The notes under the pieces were generated by a model. That model did not search any database. It had not been told where the DNA came from and was given only the letters and a program-made list of their open reading frames with translations. DNA of 64,000 bases from Anaspis maculata (Eukaryota; Arthropoda; Insecta; Coleoptera; Scraptiidae), in NCBI GenBank assembly GCA_949128115.1, contig OX421967.1, positions 7,554,070 through 7,618,069 on the forward strand, in the 5' to 3' direction. The first letter of the stretch is position 1; each line of letters starts with the position of its first letter. Below are positions 35,060-47,900 of this stretch, one piece after another. The position numbers and the translations under genes are program-made.

Positions 35060-35640
35060 GCTAGGACAATTCGTAGCGGACAATTCGTCGCGGACAATTC
35101 GTCCCACGGACAATTCGTCCCACGGACAATTCGTCGCAAGTGGAGGCTTCGGAAGGTAAGGGGGTTTATATTACACATGAAGACACAAGGGGGCTCAATA
35201 AAGAGATCCAAAAATCATAAGCAAATACAAGGGGTCCTGACAGAGATCCTAACGCCACGGAAAAATGCAACGGGGCTCAGCAAGGCTTCAAACGATATTG
35301 AAAACACAAGGGAGCCTTATGGAGCTTCATATAACAAATGAAGACAAAAGGGGGTTGACTGTTGCTCTGAAAGCCATTAAGAGCTTAAGTGGACCAATTA
35401 GGGTCCCATACTACACCCAAGAGACAAGGGGGCTCGAGAGGACTCCGAATATCACATAAAGGCACAAGGTTTCACAAAATTTGCGACGAATTGTCCGTGC
35501 GACGAACTGTCCGCGACGGATTGTCCATGCGACGAATTGTCCGCGCGACGCATTGTCCGTGCAGCGAATTGTCCGTGCGACGAATCATCCGCGACAATTT
35601 GTTCGCGACGAATTGTCCACGCGACAAATTGTCTGGACAG
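35060..35640. repeat. Two opposed minisatellite arrays flanking a degenerate ~60-bp repeat
   Basis: About 35062-35138 holds ~5 units of GGACAATTCGTCGC or similar. About 35484-35636 holds ~10 units of the complement, GCGACGAATTGTCC. Between them, and also just before (about 34910-35060), a loose ~60-bp unit recurs with the core ACACAAGGGGGCTC at 35182, 35301-, 35430- and elsewhere. Confidence 0.8.
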
Positions 35641-35642
35641 GG

Positions 35643-35762
35643 TTTTCTTCTACCGCATTATTTGGTTTTCAAGTTCTGCTGTCTCTACTTCAACTTAATT
35701 TGAACCTGACCTGACCTTACCTGACCTGACATGACCTTACCTGACCTGACCTGACCTGACCG
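35643..35762. repeat. Copy 2 of the direct repeat ending in (CCTGA)n
   Basis: Matches 33935-34026 almost base for base through TTTTCAAGTTCTGCTGTCTC and on to TTTGAA, then has ~11 CCTGA or CCTTA units. The adjoining minus-strand frame 35685-35927 is of unknown nature. Positions 35766-36370 hold no recognised gene. Confidence 0.85.
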
Positions 35763-36369
35763 ACCTCTTGTAATAAATTTCAATCGCTTTCGGCTATCGA
35801 ATTCTGCCAATTTGGTGTCTTGGAATTGAGCTAGCACAAAATCGTTGGCGACAGCTTTCGGCCCCTCAAACTTGCATTTTTGTGCCAAGTCAATATTTCG
35901 ACAAAGGTTTTTGTGAGTAAACATCAAGTTCCTGCACTGGATCGCCTCCAGTTGCGCTGCGGTCTCTAATCAGAAAGCCTTTTGTATCTACGTGTTTTTA
36001 CTGTTTTTCAATTGGCATCACTGTTTCTAGGGAATTTGCTTTTCATAACATCGATACATATTTCATGCTGTCATTGTCCTAGATCTATGTCAGCTGTCAA
36101 ATGCAGTTTCACCAACTGCTCGTCGTCGACTCAATACAGATTGGTTCGTAATAAGCACCGCTCTCTCCAGAAAATTGCAGAGACTGCGATGACCGGTTTT
36201 GATCATCTGTTCCAATTGTTCAAATATCTGTTACGAAAGGACGCCTCTAGACGTCTCAATTATCGGCTGAAGAGCATTTCGATGATGCCACAACAGCCAC
36301 GGCAGGTCTTTTTTTTCTAAATTCGCAAGACGAATAATCTAGCTAGGTATATAGTCAGGTGCTTATTCT

Positions 36370-36995
36370 GAACAATATTTCTGAAAACGCGACGTCCACG
36401 AGGTGGTCCTCCTGGGTGAGGGGCGGCGCCGGCAATCTCCCGTAACATCCAGAACGACCTCTCCCGTCTTCTCCTCTCTCTTTTCGCGTGGGCATAGCCT
36501 CCTCGTGCTCCATCACTCCGATTGCCACAGGACTCTCCTCGATGACGAAACAGAGAGCTGCTGTGCACCTGCGGAGAGAGCAAGCATAACCAGCAAAGGG
36601 ATGAGAGCGAAGGAGAGGCACAAGGAGAGAGTCATAAGCACATAATTACGCAATTTGAGCACGGAGAATTATAAAAATCAATCCCAGGTGAGGACAGAGA
36701 GCGGCTCGGGGAAGGCGAGCATCGCCGCCACCAGGAAAGCTGTGTAGTATAAGGGGATATACACACACACAAACTCCGGCAAAGTGTGCAAGTTTTAGGT
36801 GGCGGTGTCGTTGCGCAGACCTCTCGTCCGCTGCGGAAGGCGTCGCCCGCCCCGTCAGAGTCGCCGCCTCCTGGACGAGGCTTACGCGTAGCTTTTTGGG
36901 AAACTTTTTGGCTCCGGCATCGCGTCCGTGGCTATAAACATCCGCAAAACATAAAAGCTCTAGTTCTCACCGGTCCACCGGTATTTTTATAAATA
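36370..36995. other. GC-rich non-transposon island 2
   Basis: CpG-rich sequence with AT-rich islets (TTATAAAAATCAATCCC near 36669, TATTTTTATAAATATTC near 36981). Frames up to 88 codons occur on both strands but match nothing. AATCAATC and TTTATA resemble PBX/Exd and caudal-type sites. Regulatory DNA or an exon are both possible. Confidence 0.33.
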
Positions 36996-37123
36996 TTCAT
37001 TTTTTTTTATGGCGAAACATGAGCACAAGCAAAATAATTTAGTCGTATCGTACTTGTGTTAAACTGGTTGTGAATCGCTTGTACAACTCAATCAATCGGG
37101 AAGTAGACTCAATATTATCTTGG

Positions 37124-37137
37124 ACATTGGTGTCAGA
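37124..37137 (+). other. Possible retrotransposon primer-binding site
   Basis: ACATTGGTGTCAGA is identical to 60375-60388 and is the form seen where a metazoan gypsy LTR (ending ACA) meets its primer-binding site. It lies ~0.9 kb upstream of the gypsy pol at 38040, which would fit a leader/gag remnant between. No matching 3' LTR was found. The region 37140-38020 has no other recognised feature. Confidence 0.3.
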
Positions 37138-38039
37138 TGATACTGGGTCTACGTTTCAGTTGTGATTGTGAATAATATCTAGTTATTTTATTCTCTAGTT
37201 GGAATACTGAGCACTTATTATATTACTTTACCGTAGGTCACTTGACGTACGACAACAATATCTCACTTCTCACTTTAAAACAGTTTTTCCCATAGTTATA
37301 ACATTCTCGATTCAATTGAGTGGATCAGTTATGGACACGTACTTTGCATACGTGCGACGTGCTACATACCGGTAAAGAGACGCAAAGTAGTACGCAGAAA
37401 CTTCAGTTGTTTCTTGATGATATTATTCCTGCATTACACGTTCTCGCGAGCAGTGAGCACTATCATACATATCTATAGTAATAATTGTCGGGTAGAATCG
37501 TGTGTTAAGACCTCGTGTAAGAGAGTTAGTCAACTAGGTACGTGTCAAGCACCTTGCTGAGCTGAGCTCGATCACAGATGGCGTTAACGTCATGACAAGC
37601 AACGATGCCGTCAATTTCAATAATTTACACTGGAACTATTAAAAATCATATGCAAGAAGCATTTCATAAAACATTTTGGTAACAAGGCATTCTGGGGTAT
37701 TTGGGCCTCGCTGAATACGAAAATGCCTGTTACCAACTCGAAATTTTTACAGGAAAGCTGCAATGGGGGAAGGGGGGTGAAATCAACATTAAAAATACCG
37801 GAATTTCAACCTGTCACCGATGTGAGCTCAAACACACCCCATATCGATCCACCAGGTTCATGTCGTACCAAACTGACAAGCCAAGTGTCACGAAATCTAA
37901 AGGGAGGGGCTAGCCTGTCACATGTATGTATATCTGGTTGCATAAAAATGTATAACGTCAGACTTCGGATTGACATTGACAGATTAAAGAGACGAACTCT
38001 CACTTCTCTCCCGACGCCATCATTATAGGAGATATACGA

Positions 38040-40400
38040 CGAGATAATTAAGAGAGTTGAGGGCGCCTCGGACTTGTGAATCCTCTAGTAATTGTAAGAA
38101 AACCCAACGGATCATTACGCATTTGTTTAGATCCGAAGGATTTGAATGTCGCGATCAAACGTGAATTATATCAGATACCCACACTTGAGGAAATTACCGC
38201 GAAAATGGCAGGGGCCCAGTGGTTCAGTACACTGGATGCGTCAAACGGATTCTACCAAATACCGCTCGATGAGGCCAGTCAGGGGTTGTGCACTTTCGGA
38301 ACACCTTTTGGTCGTTATAAATTTTTAAGATTACCGTATGGAATTAGGTCAGCACCGGAGATTCAGGGAACTGTTTGAAAATGAGGGAACAGAAATATAT
38401 ATAGACGATGTGCTTGTTTACGGTCGGAGTAAAAAAGAACATGATGAGAGACTGAGACGAGTTTTGAAAGTTGCTAGAGAAAGTAGGGTGAGATTCAATT
38501 TGAGCAAATGTAAATTTGGACAGCAGGAAGTTAGGTACATGAGTCATTCGATCGGCAAATTTGGTATTAGACCAGACGATTTTAAGATCGAAGCCATAGA
38601 AAATTTTACAAAACCGCAAAGTAAATCGGACGTACAACGTTTGCTAGGCATGTTGACTTATGTGAGTAAGTTTGTTCCTAATTTCACTAATAACACTGAA
38701 CCGTTGAGACAACTGCTGAAAAAAGACAATGAATTCATTTGGAGGCATGAGCAGGAGGACGCGTTTGAAGAATAGAAGATAAATTAATGAATAGTCCAGT
38801 ACTGCAGTTTTACGATGTAAATAAACCTGTTAAAATTTCAGTAGACGGTTCTAAGTCTGGAATGGGTGCAGTTCTGTTGCAAAATAATCTACCGCGTGCT
38901 TATGTATCAAAAGCTTTAACCGAAACTCAAGTACAATATGCCCAAATAGAAAAAGAGTTGTTAGCGGTCTGTTTTGGTTCACAGCGATTTCATGATTATA
39001 TTTTTGGCAAGCATGTCATTGTAGAAACTGATCATCAACCTTTGATAACTATAGTGAAAAAACCATTGAATAAATGACCCGCACGACTTCAGCGTATGTT
39101 AATCCAAATTCAAAAATACAGTTTTGAATTATCTTATAAACCCGGCAAAGAATTATTGCTAGCGGATGCGTTATCGAGAGCGTATTCAACAGGTGGAATT
39201 AATAATCATTTTGAAGACGAAATTCAGGCTCAGGTTTGTCTTATGAAGCTGGAAAGTAGTATGAGCCCAGAAAAATTATTCAAAATTAAAGATGAAACGC
39301 GGAAAGATGAAACGCTAACAGAATTGGAACAAATAATAAATGATGGCTGGCCAAACAATGTAAAAAAGATGAAACCGGAATTGAGAATTTATGCAAGAAG
39401 TAGGGATCAATTGACAGTTGCTGAAGACGTGATATATAAGGGTCAGGCGTTGGTTATACCGAGAGTGTTTTGCGAAAGGAAATGCTTCAATGTGTTCACT
39501 ATGGTCATTCAGGTATCAATAATTGTCGAAGAAATGCGAGAGACTCAATGTATTGGCCGACCATGGCCAATGAAAGGAGACAAATGATAGAGAACTGCCA
39601 TATTTGTTTGAAGTATTCAAGATCTAACCAGCAGCAGCCAATAATCAGTCACGAAATTAGTCTCATTCCTTGGATTAAAGTTGGTTGCGACTTGTTCAAA
39701 TTTAAAAAAGAAACTTACCTGCTAGTAGTGGACTACTATTCCAAATTTGTAGAGGTAGAAAAATTGGGTAAAGCGGTAACCAGTTTTAAAGTAATATCGG
39801 CTCTTGTAACAATTTTCTCAAGACATGGGATTCCTCAAATTGTAGTCTCAGATGGGGGACCTCAATTCTCATCACAGTTTTTCAAGTTCTTTGCATCAGA
39901 GTGGGACTTTTCTCACCTAATCTCGTCACCAACTCATGCTCAAAGCAATGGTATGGCAGAAAGACACATTCAAACAGTCAAAAACTTACTCAGAAAGACC
40001 TTGGAGGACGGACGCAATCTAAATCTAGCTCTTCTCCAATATCGAAACACGCCTATGACAGGAACATACTCGCCGGCTCAAATTCAATTGTCTAGGAGTC
40101 TCAGAACTAATCTTCCATCTGTAAATGCTAGTTTGAGGCCCAGAACAGTCAATGTTCAATTTTATAATAGAAACTCAGCAGATAAGAAAATAAAAACCGA
40201 GCATTATTTCAATAAAAAGGCAAGGGTACAGCCTGCTTTCACCGTAAATGACAATGTCTATGTTCAGAAGCCGCCTAACTCTACCTGGCAGCCAGGAAAG
40301 ATAATTCATAGGTATAATGATAGATGATACCGTGTTGAGCTAAATGATGGATCTGTGCTGGTTCGAAATAGATTATATTTGGAACGAGGTGTAACGGAAG
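38040..40400 (+). pseudogene. Ty3/gypsy pol (RT, RNase H, integrase), frameshifted
   Basis: In order: reverse transcriptase (RKPNGSLRICLDPKDLN, FSTLDASNGFYQIPL, YIDDVLVYG), RNase H (KISVDGSKSGMGAVL, ETDHQPL, LLADALSRAYS) and integrase. The integrase has its HHCC region (HYGHSGINN...ENCHICLKYS) and a D,D35E core at residues 88, 128 and 164 of the frame 39470-40327 (DYYSKF, SDGGPQF, GMAERH). Breaks: a small deletion and frame change near 38365, a frameshift near 38765, a TGA at 39075-39077, a frameshift near 39470 and a TGA at 40325. Gag and clear LTRs are missing. Clearly once a complete pol; now inactive. Confidence 0.9.
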
Positions 40401-43190
40401 AAAAGATCGTCGAGCCAGTACCGATTTATTCAAAATCGAAAGCCAGAACCTGTGAAACCGAATACAGATACTATGTTCAAATCGATGATAATGTTAATGA
40501 TTATGATGCGGATTATGGCTTTTCGTTATGTAAAACTGCATGGCATTGCTGGGTGAGAGGAAGCGACTCCAATTTCTCAACAGCCGCAAACAAAAATTTT
40601 CGAGCCCTTCTACCCACAGGTGTCTATGTCAGTCTTGAGCTAGGAAATAGGAAAAAGAACTCATTGTGAAATATTGAATAAGTCAATAATAGGGTCTTCT
40701 TGCGTGGAAAAGTATCTTTTTCACGATACAAGAGCGCGTTTTTTGGTTCGAAGCCGTGTTTGCCATCATGAGGCGTAGTCATTATACAGCGAGTGAAAAA
40801 AAAAGATCCTCATTTCTTCACAAGCATGATGTTTGAATACGAGACGAAGTTGAGTGATGCAAATCATGCGAGTGAAGAAATTGACATTCCATGAGAGTAA
40901 TATTGACCGGTGGCAACGGATCATGGAAGTGGATTAATGTCTTTTAGTTAATGCAACTGTTACAAAATTGATTGATTTTTTGTTATTTAACGATAGTTTT
41001 TATTCCACATCCACTCATAGTGTTCCATTTCACAGGTTGACCAGTATTACTCAAATTTCGCTAGAAAATCTAAGCATCAAAATTGAATCCAGAATTCAAA
41101 GTTATGGTCATTTTAGAAAAATTCACAGCAGCTTGGAAATTGGAACAAGAAGAAAAGTCGACCAACCAGTATCTACGCCAGTTATTCACAATTCCTCCAC
41201 AAACGTTCATCAGGTTCCGGCGGTTGTCGTTGAGACGGAAACTACCGATTTATCGATACTTGCAATCAATAGTTTTGACGAATCCTACAACGATTGCGCC
41301 AATTAATCCGCGACGAATCAATATTATTCCCAACCAAACTGAGTACTTAGTCTTTGGTAGGGGCAAAAGAAAGCCTTTCAGTGTTGAAATCGACCGGCTC
41401 TTTAGCCTATGTAGAATTAAATTTGAAAACATCTTGAGCTTTGGTATTACACCTGAGAAGGGAGGCCGTCGTCAAGAAACGGGGAGTTGGAAGGTAGAGA
41501 AAAGTCGGCAGATGTCTGGAAGAAGAACACAAGAGATATTTGGTATTTCCACGCTCCAGATCCTGGTAAAGAGAAGAATCAAGTCACTTCCGATGATGAA
41601 GACTTCCAGACTACAGCTATCATGCCTTCAGAACGCTCGAAGATAAGTTATTCAGTTGTTTTGTTGCCTGTCAAGTAGACGTCAATAATTATAACAATTC
41701 ACGGGATATTCATAAGGGGAGCAAGGGAATACACGTAGCGTGTGGGTCACTGTTGTTGATGTTTGAGAGAGACGAAAGAGTAGGTACAACGATGTCACCA
41801 CAAATATCCCGATGACCTGCGGCCGAGCTACCTCGATAGCCAGGGTCTAGCGGGACAACCGAGGGGACAACAAAGCAATGACCTGTAGAACAGGTGACGT
41901 AGTCTTGAGAGCTCCGAGGTATACTGTCATACTTGATGGACACGGTTGTGGTGTATTCCTCAGTCTGAGTTGAATCAATTCAATGATTTCTTCATACTTC
42001 TGTTATTACACTGATCGACTGTTTTCTATATTCATGCCTGAGTCCTGTGAGACAAAGATCTCTGGCACAACGGATATTTTCACTTGCTGTCTTGTCTTGT
42101 AAGAGAAGAATATTTCGTGAGAGAGGATATTTTCCCTTACTTTGTTATCCGATGGAATAATATACATACGTCTTCAACTGTTGAGACCTGGTTTTTGATA
42201 TTGTTGATTTACATTGAGTCATGTTGTGGTATGTATTATGATGAATAATTGTTGATGATTTCATTGACCATGTTTATAGGTTCATTCTTGATATTTTATT
42301 GCCATGTTTTATTATGTTACCATTAAAAGACATCCGGGTATGCACACTGTTCTCTTTTCTTCTTTCGACAGCAGGGACCTGTGCAAGAGAACCTGCGTTG
42401 AGCCTAACTTGTCTCTATTACCTCTACAGATTCCTCGTCAATAAACGTCACCGTAGATCTTATTAATGAACCTTTGTCTCCCTCTTCTTTCCCTTCGCGC
42501 CAAGTGATGCACCGACGATACTCACACTTGAGTCTGCCGTTCTGTTTCCGCTATACCGGTTCCTCAACATTCTAGGTTCCTGAAACTAATATGATTTGTT
42601 CTAGCGAGAGCGACACTCTCTCTCGTCTTTCTCTGGTTCACACTGCATTTCAAATAGTAGGAGGGTGGGTAGTTGAATTTATATTGCATTCTTGAACATA
42701 AGTCGACACATTTGTCTTTGAAATAAAGTTGTTCTTTGTTGATTTTAAGTCTGTGTGTTTCATTTCCAAGCCTCTACTTACCTGTACTACCTTGAGTAAC
42801 TACAACACAACTTAAGTCCTACCAAACACCACTAGACGAACACGACTACGGCCAACCTAAGTCTTTAACTAAAGGGATTCTTCTTCTTCTTTGGGGAATG
42901 TTCATTTTTATAAAATGGGTGGGTTGGGAGATTACAGTGTGGATTTCCGCCATGCTCTCTGATGACATGGATCGCGACAACGCCAGCGTCTTCCGTGGCC
43001 ATTGCAATCACCCTGTCGGCGACCTACGTGCGTTGGTACAAATTGAGTAGATTTAGTAAAGTATCAACAGTGTATCTATGGCCGACGCGTCACAATTCGG
43101 ACAGATCACAGCCCACTCCTTATCATTCTGAATAAACCGATGGATATTTTGTCACCATGACTGCAAAAGCTTCAGTTCAACTTCGAACTC
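40401..43190. other. Region after gypsy pol; no firm gene
   Basis: Likely holds the 3' end of the gypsy element and further repeats, but LTR boundaries could not be fixed. An 187-codon frame at 41083-41646 has no recognised family and no codon-level support as a gene. AATAAA at 42722 and the sequence around it could belong to a terminal repeat. Confidence 0.35.
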
Positions 43191-43275
43191 GGATAATTAT
43201 GTTCCAGACAAAGACTTGACTAGAGCTGACTGCTTATCGCGCGACCCTGATCCAATAGAAGAAATGGAAACAGCT
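43190..43275 (+). pseudogene. Short Ty3/gypsy RNase H tail fragment
   Basis: One frame reads NYVPDKDLTRADCLSRDPDP, matching the ADxLSR ending of gypsy RNase H. It has nothing gypsy-like on either side. Probably a relic into or beside which the BEL element landed. Confidence 0.5.
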
Positions 43276-43499
43276 CAGGTATTTGCAAGGGCAACTTCAT
43301 AATGTTCATTATGTCGTCTGTGCCACGATGAAATGCATAGGACTGGAACAATCCATAGTTTGGAAGATTGAGCAATGAGAGAGATCGCCTTTTACATAGG
43401 TGGTGGTCAAGAGATAAACACAACGGAAAGTCTCGGCCTGAACTACCTTGAAATGTGGAAGAGCAACTAACAGTGCTTTGCTGACGGGTTACTGTTCAG

Positions 43500-44206
43500 C
43501 GAAAACAAAGCTGTAAAGGAAAGCGGAGACTGGGGAAGAAGTCGAAGAATTTGTTGTTAAACGCCATATCTGTCAAAAACATCTCGATATTCTTGTAGAG
43601 GTTCTGCCAGGAACAGTCACACAAAAAAGAAAGGCCACAATCAGTTCATTGAGTATTTGTTCGAATTGTCTGCGGAGCGGACATTCTCAAAAAGATTGTA
43701 AGTCTGGAAAGTGTAAATATTGCAATGAAAAACATAACAGTTTGTTACATTCACAAGGTGATGAACAAGATCAAAAACCTGTGGTTACGATTTCTTCTTC
43801 AGACAAACAAACCTATCGTCATCATCTATTGACAACAGCAATCGTCAATATCTCAGATGCTATGGGTAAGTCACATTCGGTTCGCGCGTTGCTAGATTCA
43901 GGTAATCAATCCAATTTAATGACGGACGAGCTTTGCAAACGTTTGAAATTAAAGACTCACAAATCAGACATGACCATCACAGGTATAAATCGTCAAGACA
44001 CATCCAGTTGTTGTCATACCAAAACCACGATACATTCGAAATTCAACGAATTTTCACACAACACTCAATTTTTGGTTTTACCACACATAACCTCAAACCT
44101 ACCAAACACTACTTTGAACATTCAAAAGACCAAGATACCCAAAATACCATTAGCCGACCCAGAATTCTACAAATAAAGGCCTGTTGAGATTTTAATTGGA
44201 GTGGAA
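43500..44206 (+). pseudogene. BEL/Pao element gag end and protease
   Basis: The main frame (43649-44176) begins with a CCHC knuckle, CSNCLRSGHSQKDC, and a second partial one (CKYCNEKHNSLLH). It then has a retroviral-type aspartic protease with LLDSGNQSNLM. After a TAA near 44174 the frame continues with the EILIGVEL motif typical of BEL protease-RT junctions. It is then cut at 44210 by the solo LTR. Upstream gag coding (about 43545-43648) is visible but truncated. Confidence 0.85.
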
Positions 44207-44210
44207 CTAT

Positions 44211-44994
44211 TGTCAAAACCAGGTTGAAGAGCAATAAAATAGCGGGAAATGTATTTGAATAAAGGTTGGAAACACCAGCCAATTGCAAGTTGCAGGTAAC
44301 AAGCGCGCAAAGCAATCCAACCAATGGAAATGACCGAAGACTCACGGAGCAAACAGAGGAGGGATTCTCCTCGCACCGAGAGAAACACATCAGCGAATAC
44401 CCATAGTGACTGGAAGAACACAGTACAGCGAAACGCCATGCATCACATCATGGTTCACACATTTCGTCGGTACGGAGAGCAGCTCCAGGCCAAACCGCCA
44501 CAACGACCAGAGAGGAGCGGCGCATTGCTTGCCTCATCACCTTTACGATGGAAAAACACCATGTGCAGAATCTAACCCTGTCAGCAAGAATTGCCGTACA
44601 AGGTGCAACTGTGACGCGACGGCGGAAGCACGTGACCAACAAATCCAAGAGGACACGGCTATTAAACCACCGCAGCAGAAGATTCAGGGATCAATCAATT
44701 TTCACTAGTTTTGGCGGAAGCCCTTGTCAGTCAAAGACGCGATTTAATTAAATTAATAAATATGTATTTCATTCAGTTAGAGACCGTGAATGTTGTTACT
44801 GCTATGTAAGTTGATCATCGCTTATCTTAAAACCTACGTCAGATTCAATTACATGTTGTGTGCCTCGAGTGTGTATTCCATCCAACCATGTGCTTAAATA
44901 AACTTATATTATTTTATCAAGTTGGGTTCGCATTTTTCACTTAAGTTCGCTGCTTCCAACCCCCGACGCTCAAGGGCAATCTTGACCCTTGACA
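44211..44994 (+). mobile_element. 784-bp solo LTR inserted in the BEL element
   Basis: Starts TGTCAAAACC and ends CCCTTGACA, so it has TG...CA ends with a TGTCA/TGACA inverted repeat. It is flanked by CTAT at 44207-44210 and 44995-44998. Removing it with one CTAT restores the BEL frame across the junction. It contains AATAAA at 44896-44901. A 4-bp duplication suits a Ty3/gypsy LTR. The ORFs inside (100 codons at 44406-44708 and others) are incidental. Confidence 0.88.
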
Positions 44995-47900
44995 CTATTT
45001 TGGAGACTTCTGCGAGTCGGTCGCATAAATAATAATCAGCCTATTTCGTATCAGAATACACAACTGGGTTGGGTAGCCTGGGGAAACATCTCCTCGAAGG
45101 GCGCTAAGGGTTCGGTCTGCTCTTTCTTGGAATCGAACTTAAGAAGCGACTTGATGAAATTTTGGTCATTAGAAGAATGTCAACCCATACGGAAATTCTC
45201 ACCAGAAGAACAAAGATGTGAAACCAACTTTATCAACACTACCACAAGATCCGACGATGGGAGGTTCACAGTGACATTACCATTGAAGGACAGCACCAAA
45301 TTCAATTTGGGAAACAGTCAAGATTCAACGATGAAGCGTTTCACGGCATTGGAAGCCAGATTAAACAAGGACCAGGCTTTGAAATCTCAATATGAAGACT
45401 TTGTGCAAGAGTATAAAACTTTAGGGCACATGGAAAGCGTAAATTGGACGCAGAGCGAATCAGATTTGACGTATTATATTCCACACCATCCAGTCCTGAG
45501 GGAAAAAAGTGCGACGACCAAACTTAGAGTTGTTTTCGATGCATCCATGAAGTCGACAAGCGGTCTTTCTTTGAACGACCTACTCCTCACTGGTCCAACC
45601 ATTCAGGAAGATTTGTTCTCAATTCTGATACGATTTCGTTTCCATACCTATGTTTTGCTCACAGACATCATCAGAATGTATCGTCAAGTTGAAGTTGCTC
45701 CAGATTACCGAGATCTTCAAAGAATCATCTGGCGGGACGGCAACGGTCAAATTCAAACTTACAGACTGAAAACAGTCACGTACGGAACTTCATCAGCTCC
45801 ATTTCTGGCAATTAGGTCCTTGCTAGAATTAGCAAATGATCCTAATCTAGATCCACTGATTTCCAGTACAATACGAGAAGATTTCTACGTCGATGACCTC
45901 ATCACAGGAGCGAACGACCATAACGTACCATAACAGCGTTGAGCCAGGGTGGTTTTCAACTGAACAAATGGGCTTCAAACTCGAATGAGATACTAGACGA
46001 TCTTCGAAACAAGACATCAAATCAAACGATCATCATCTTCGACAAAAACGACGACATCAAGACGTTGGGTCTACTCTGGAATTCAGAGTCTGACAGTTTT
46101 CACTTCGAGGTGACGAAGTCTTCCAGTCAAACCCCCACCAAGAGAACAATTCTGTCAAGCATTGCCAAATTATTTGACCCATTGGGACTTCTGGGTGCAG
46201 CCATCATAATACCCAAAATTATCATACAAAGGCTTTGGCAATTGCGGGTTGATTGGGATGATCCGTTACCGGAGGGGTTGATTGAACTTTGGAGCAATTT
46301 CAGAAACAAGCTGCAAGAGATCAACCAGCTCAACATACCAAGACACATCGCCCATGGAACCATACAAGTGCAATCGATGCAGTTACATGGATTTTGCGAT
46401 GCTTCGGAATCCGCATACGGATCATGTTTGTATGTTCGAATAACAAGCAATCTTGGTACACATTCGGCGACTTTGCTTTATTCAAAGTCTCGAGTAGCAC
46501 CGTTAAAGAAAGTCACGTTGCCAAGATTAGAATTGTGTGGTGGATTGTTGCTTGCACAACTAATGCACAAGGTTCAGCAAGCAATCAAACAACCATTGAA
46601 CGAGGTTTATTTGTGGACCGACTCTGCGATTGTCCTTTTTCGTGGTTGTCTGCGCCATCACGAAATTGGAAAACATTCGTTGCCAATCGAGTAGCCGAGA
46701 TCCAGGAGCTGACTCAAATCGACAATTGGAAACACGTGGGAACTCACGACAATCCAGCGGACTTCGTATCTCGAGGTGTCCAACCAGACCAATTGTCTGA
46801 TTTGTCTAAATGGTGGAATGGACCTCCATGGTTGACTCATGATACAGATTCATGGCCAATACAAGAAAAAAATTGAACTGAAGATATTCCAGAAATTCGC
46901 ACCGGAAATGAAGTCTAGGTATACGCTTGTAGCAACAAACGAAAAATCATTCTCTGAAGCACTGTTCAAACGGTTTTCATCACTGCATAGGTTAATTCGT
47001 ACGGTCGCGTTCATCTTAAGATTCGGTTCAATTTGTTCGCGGAAGTCAAATTTCAAGGGACCTCTAACAACTTCAGAATTATACAATTCCACCATATCAA
47101 TTGGTTCAAAAAGACGCGTTTCACAGCGAATTTCAAGCATTGAAAACATCTTCTGAACTGCCTTGCAAGAGTTCAATTTTGTCGTTAAATCCTTTCATTG
47201 ACTCGGACGATCTCATAAGAGTGGGTGAGAGGTTAGGAAATTCTCAATTCGACTATCAAAAAAAACATCCGATACTTCTTCCTGGCAAACATCATGTCAC
47301 AAAATTGATTCTTGAAGAAGAACATGTCAGACTGCTGCATTGCGGACCTCAGGCTTTATTAGCTTCAGTTAGAGAAAGGTACTGGCCTCTGTCCGGAAGA
47401 AATCTGTGCAAGAAGGTAGTTCATACGTGCATTAGATGTTTTAAAGCTAAACCACAAGCAACAAAAAATTTGATGGGTCATCTACCCAAAGATTCGACAT
47501 AGAACCTCCTTTTTTCAATACGGGATTGGATTATTGCTGTCCAATCATTATCAAGGACAGATATACCAGGAATCCTAAACCAATGAAGGCTTACATTTGC
47601 ATTTTCATCTGTTGTGTCACTAAAGCCATTCATTTGGAAGTGGTTACCAGTTTAACTACTGAAGCTTTTTTGAATATGATGCAAAGATTCATTTCAAGAC
47701 GGGGAAAACCCAAAAATGTGTACAGCGACAACGGTTCGAATTTTTTGGGCGCAGCACGCAAACTTAAAAAACTGAATGAATGTATAGATTCAATTGACAA
47801 CAGCTTGATTGATAGCCTCATTCGGGAAGGAATTTCTTGGCATTTCATTCCACCGAGAGTACCACACATGGGTGGCCTGTGGGAAGCAGGCGTAAAGTCT

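Noticed and set aside
35484..35640. Regularly spaced short repeats considered as a CRISPR array
   Set aside because: Units are directly tandem with no unique spacers, and the window is eukaryotic.
40730..40750. GGTTCGAA considered as a tRNA T-loop
   Set aside because: No acceptor stem or anticodon arm could be folded around it; no tRNA or rRNA gene was recognised anywhere in the window.
41083..41646. 187-codon frame after the gypsy integrase, considered as an env or gag gene
   Set aside because: No signal peptide, membrane segment, zinc knuckle or other recognisable motif; left as unknown.
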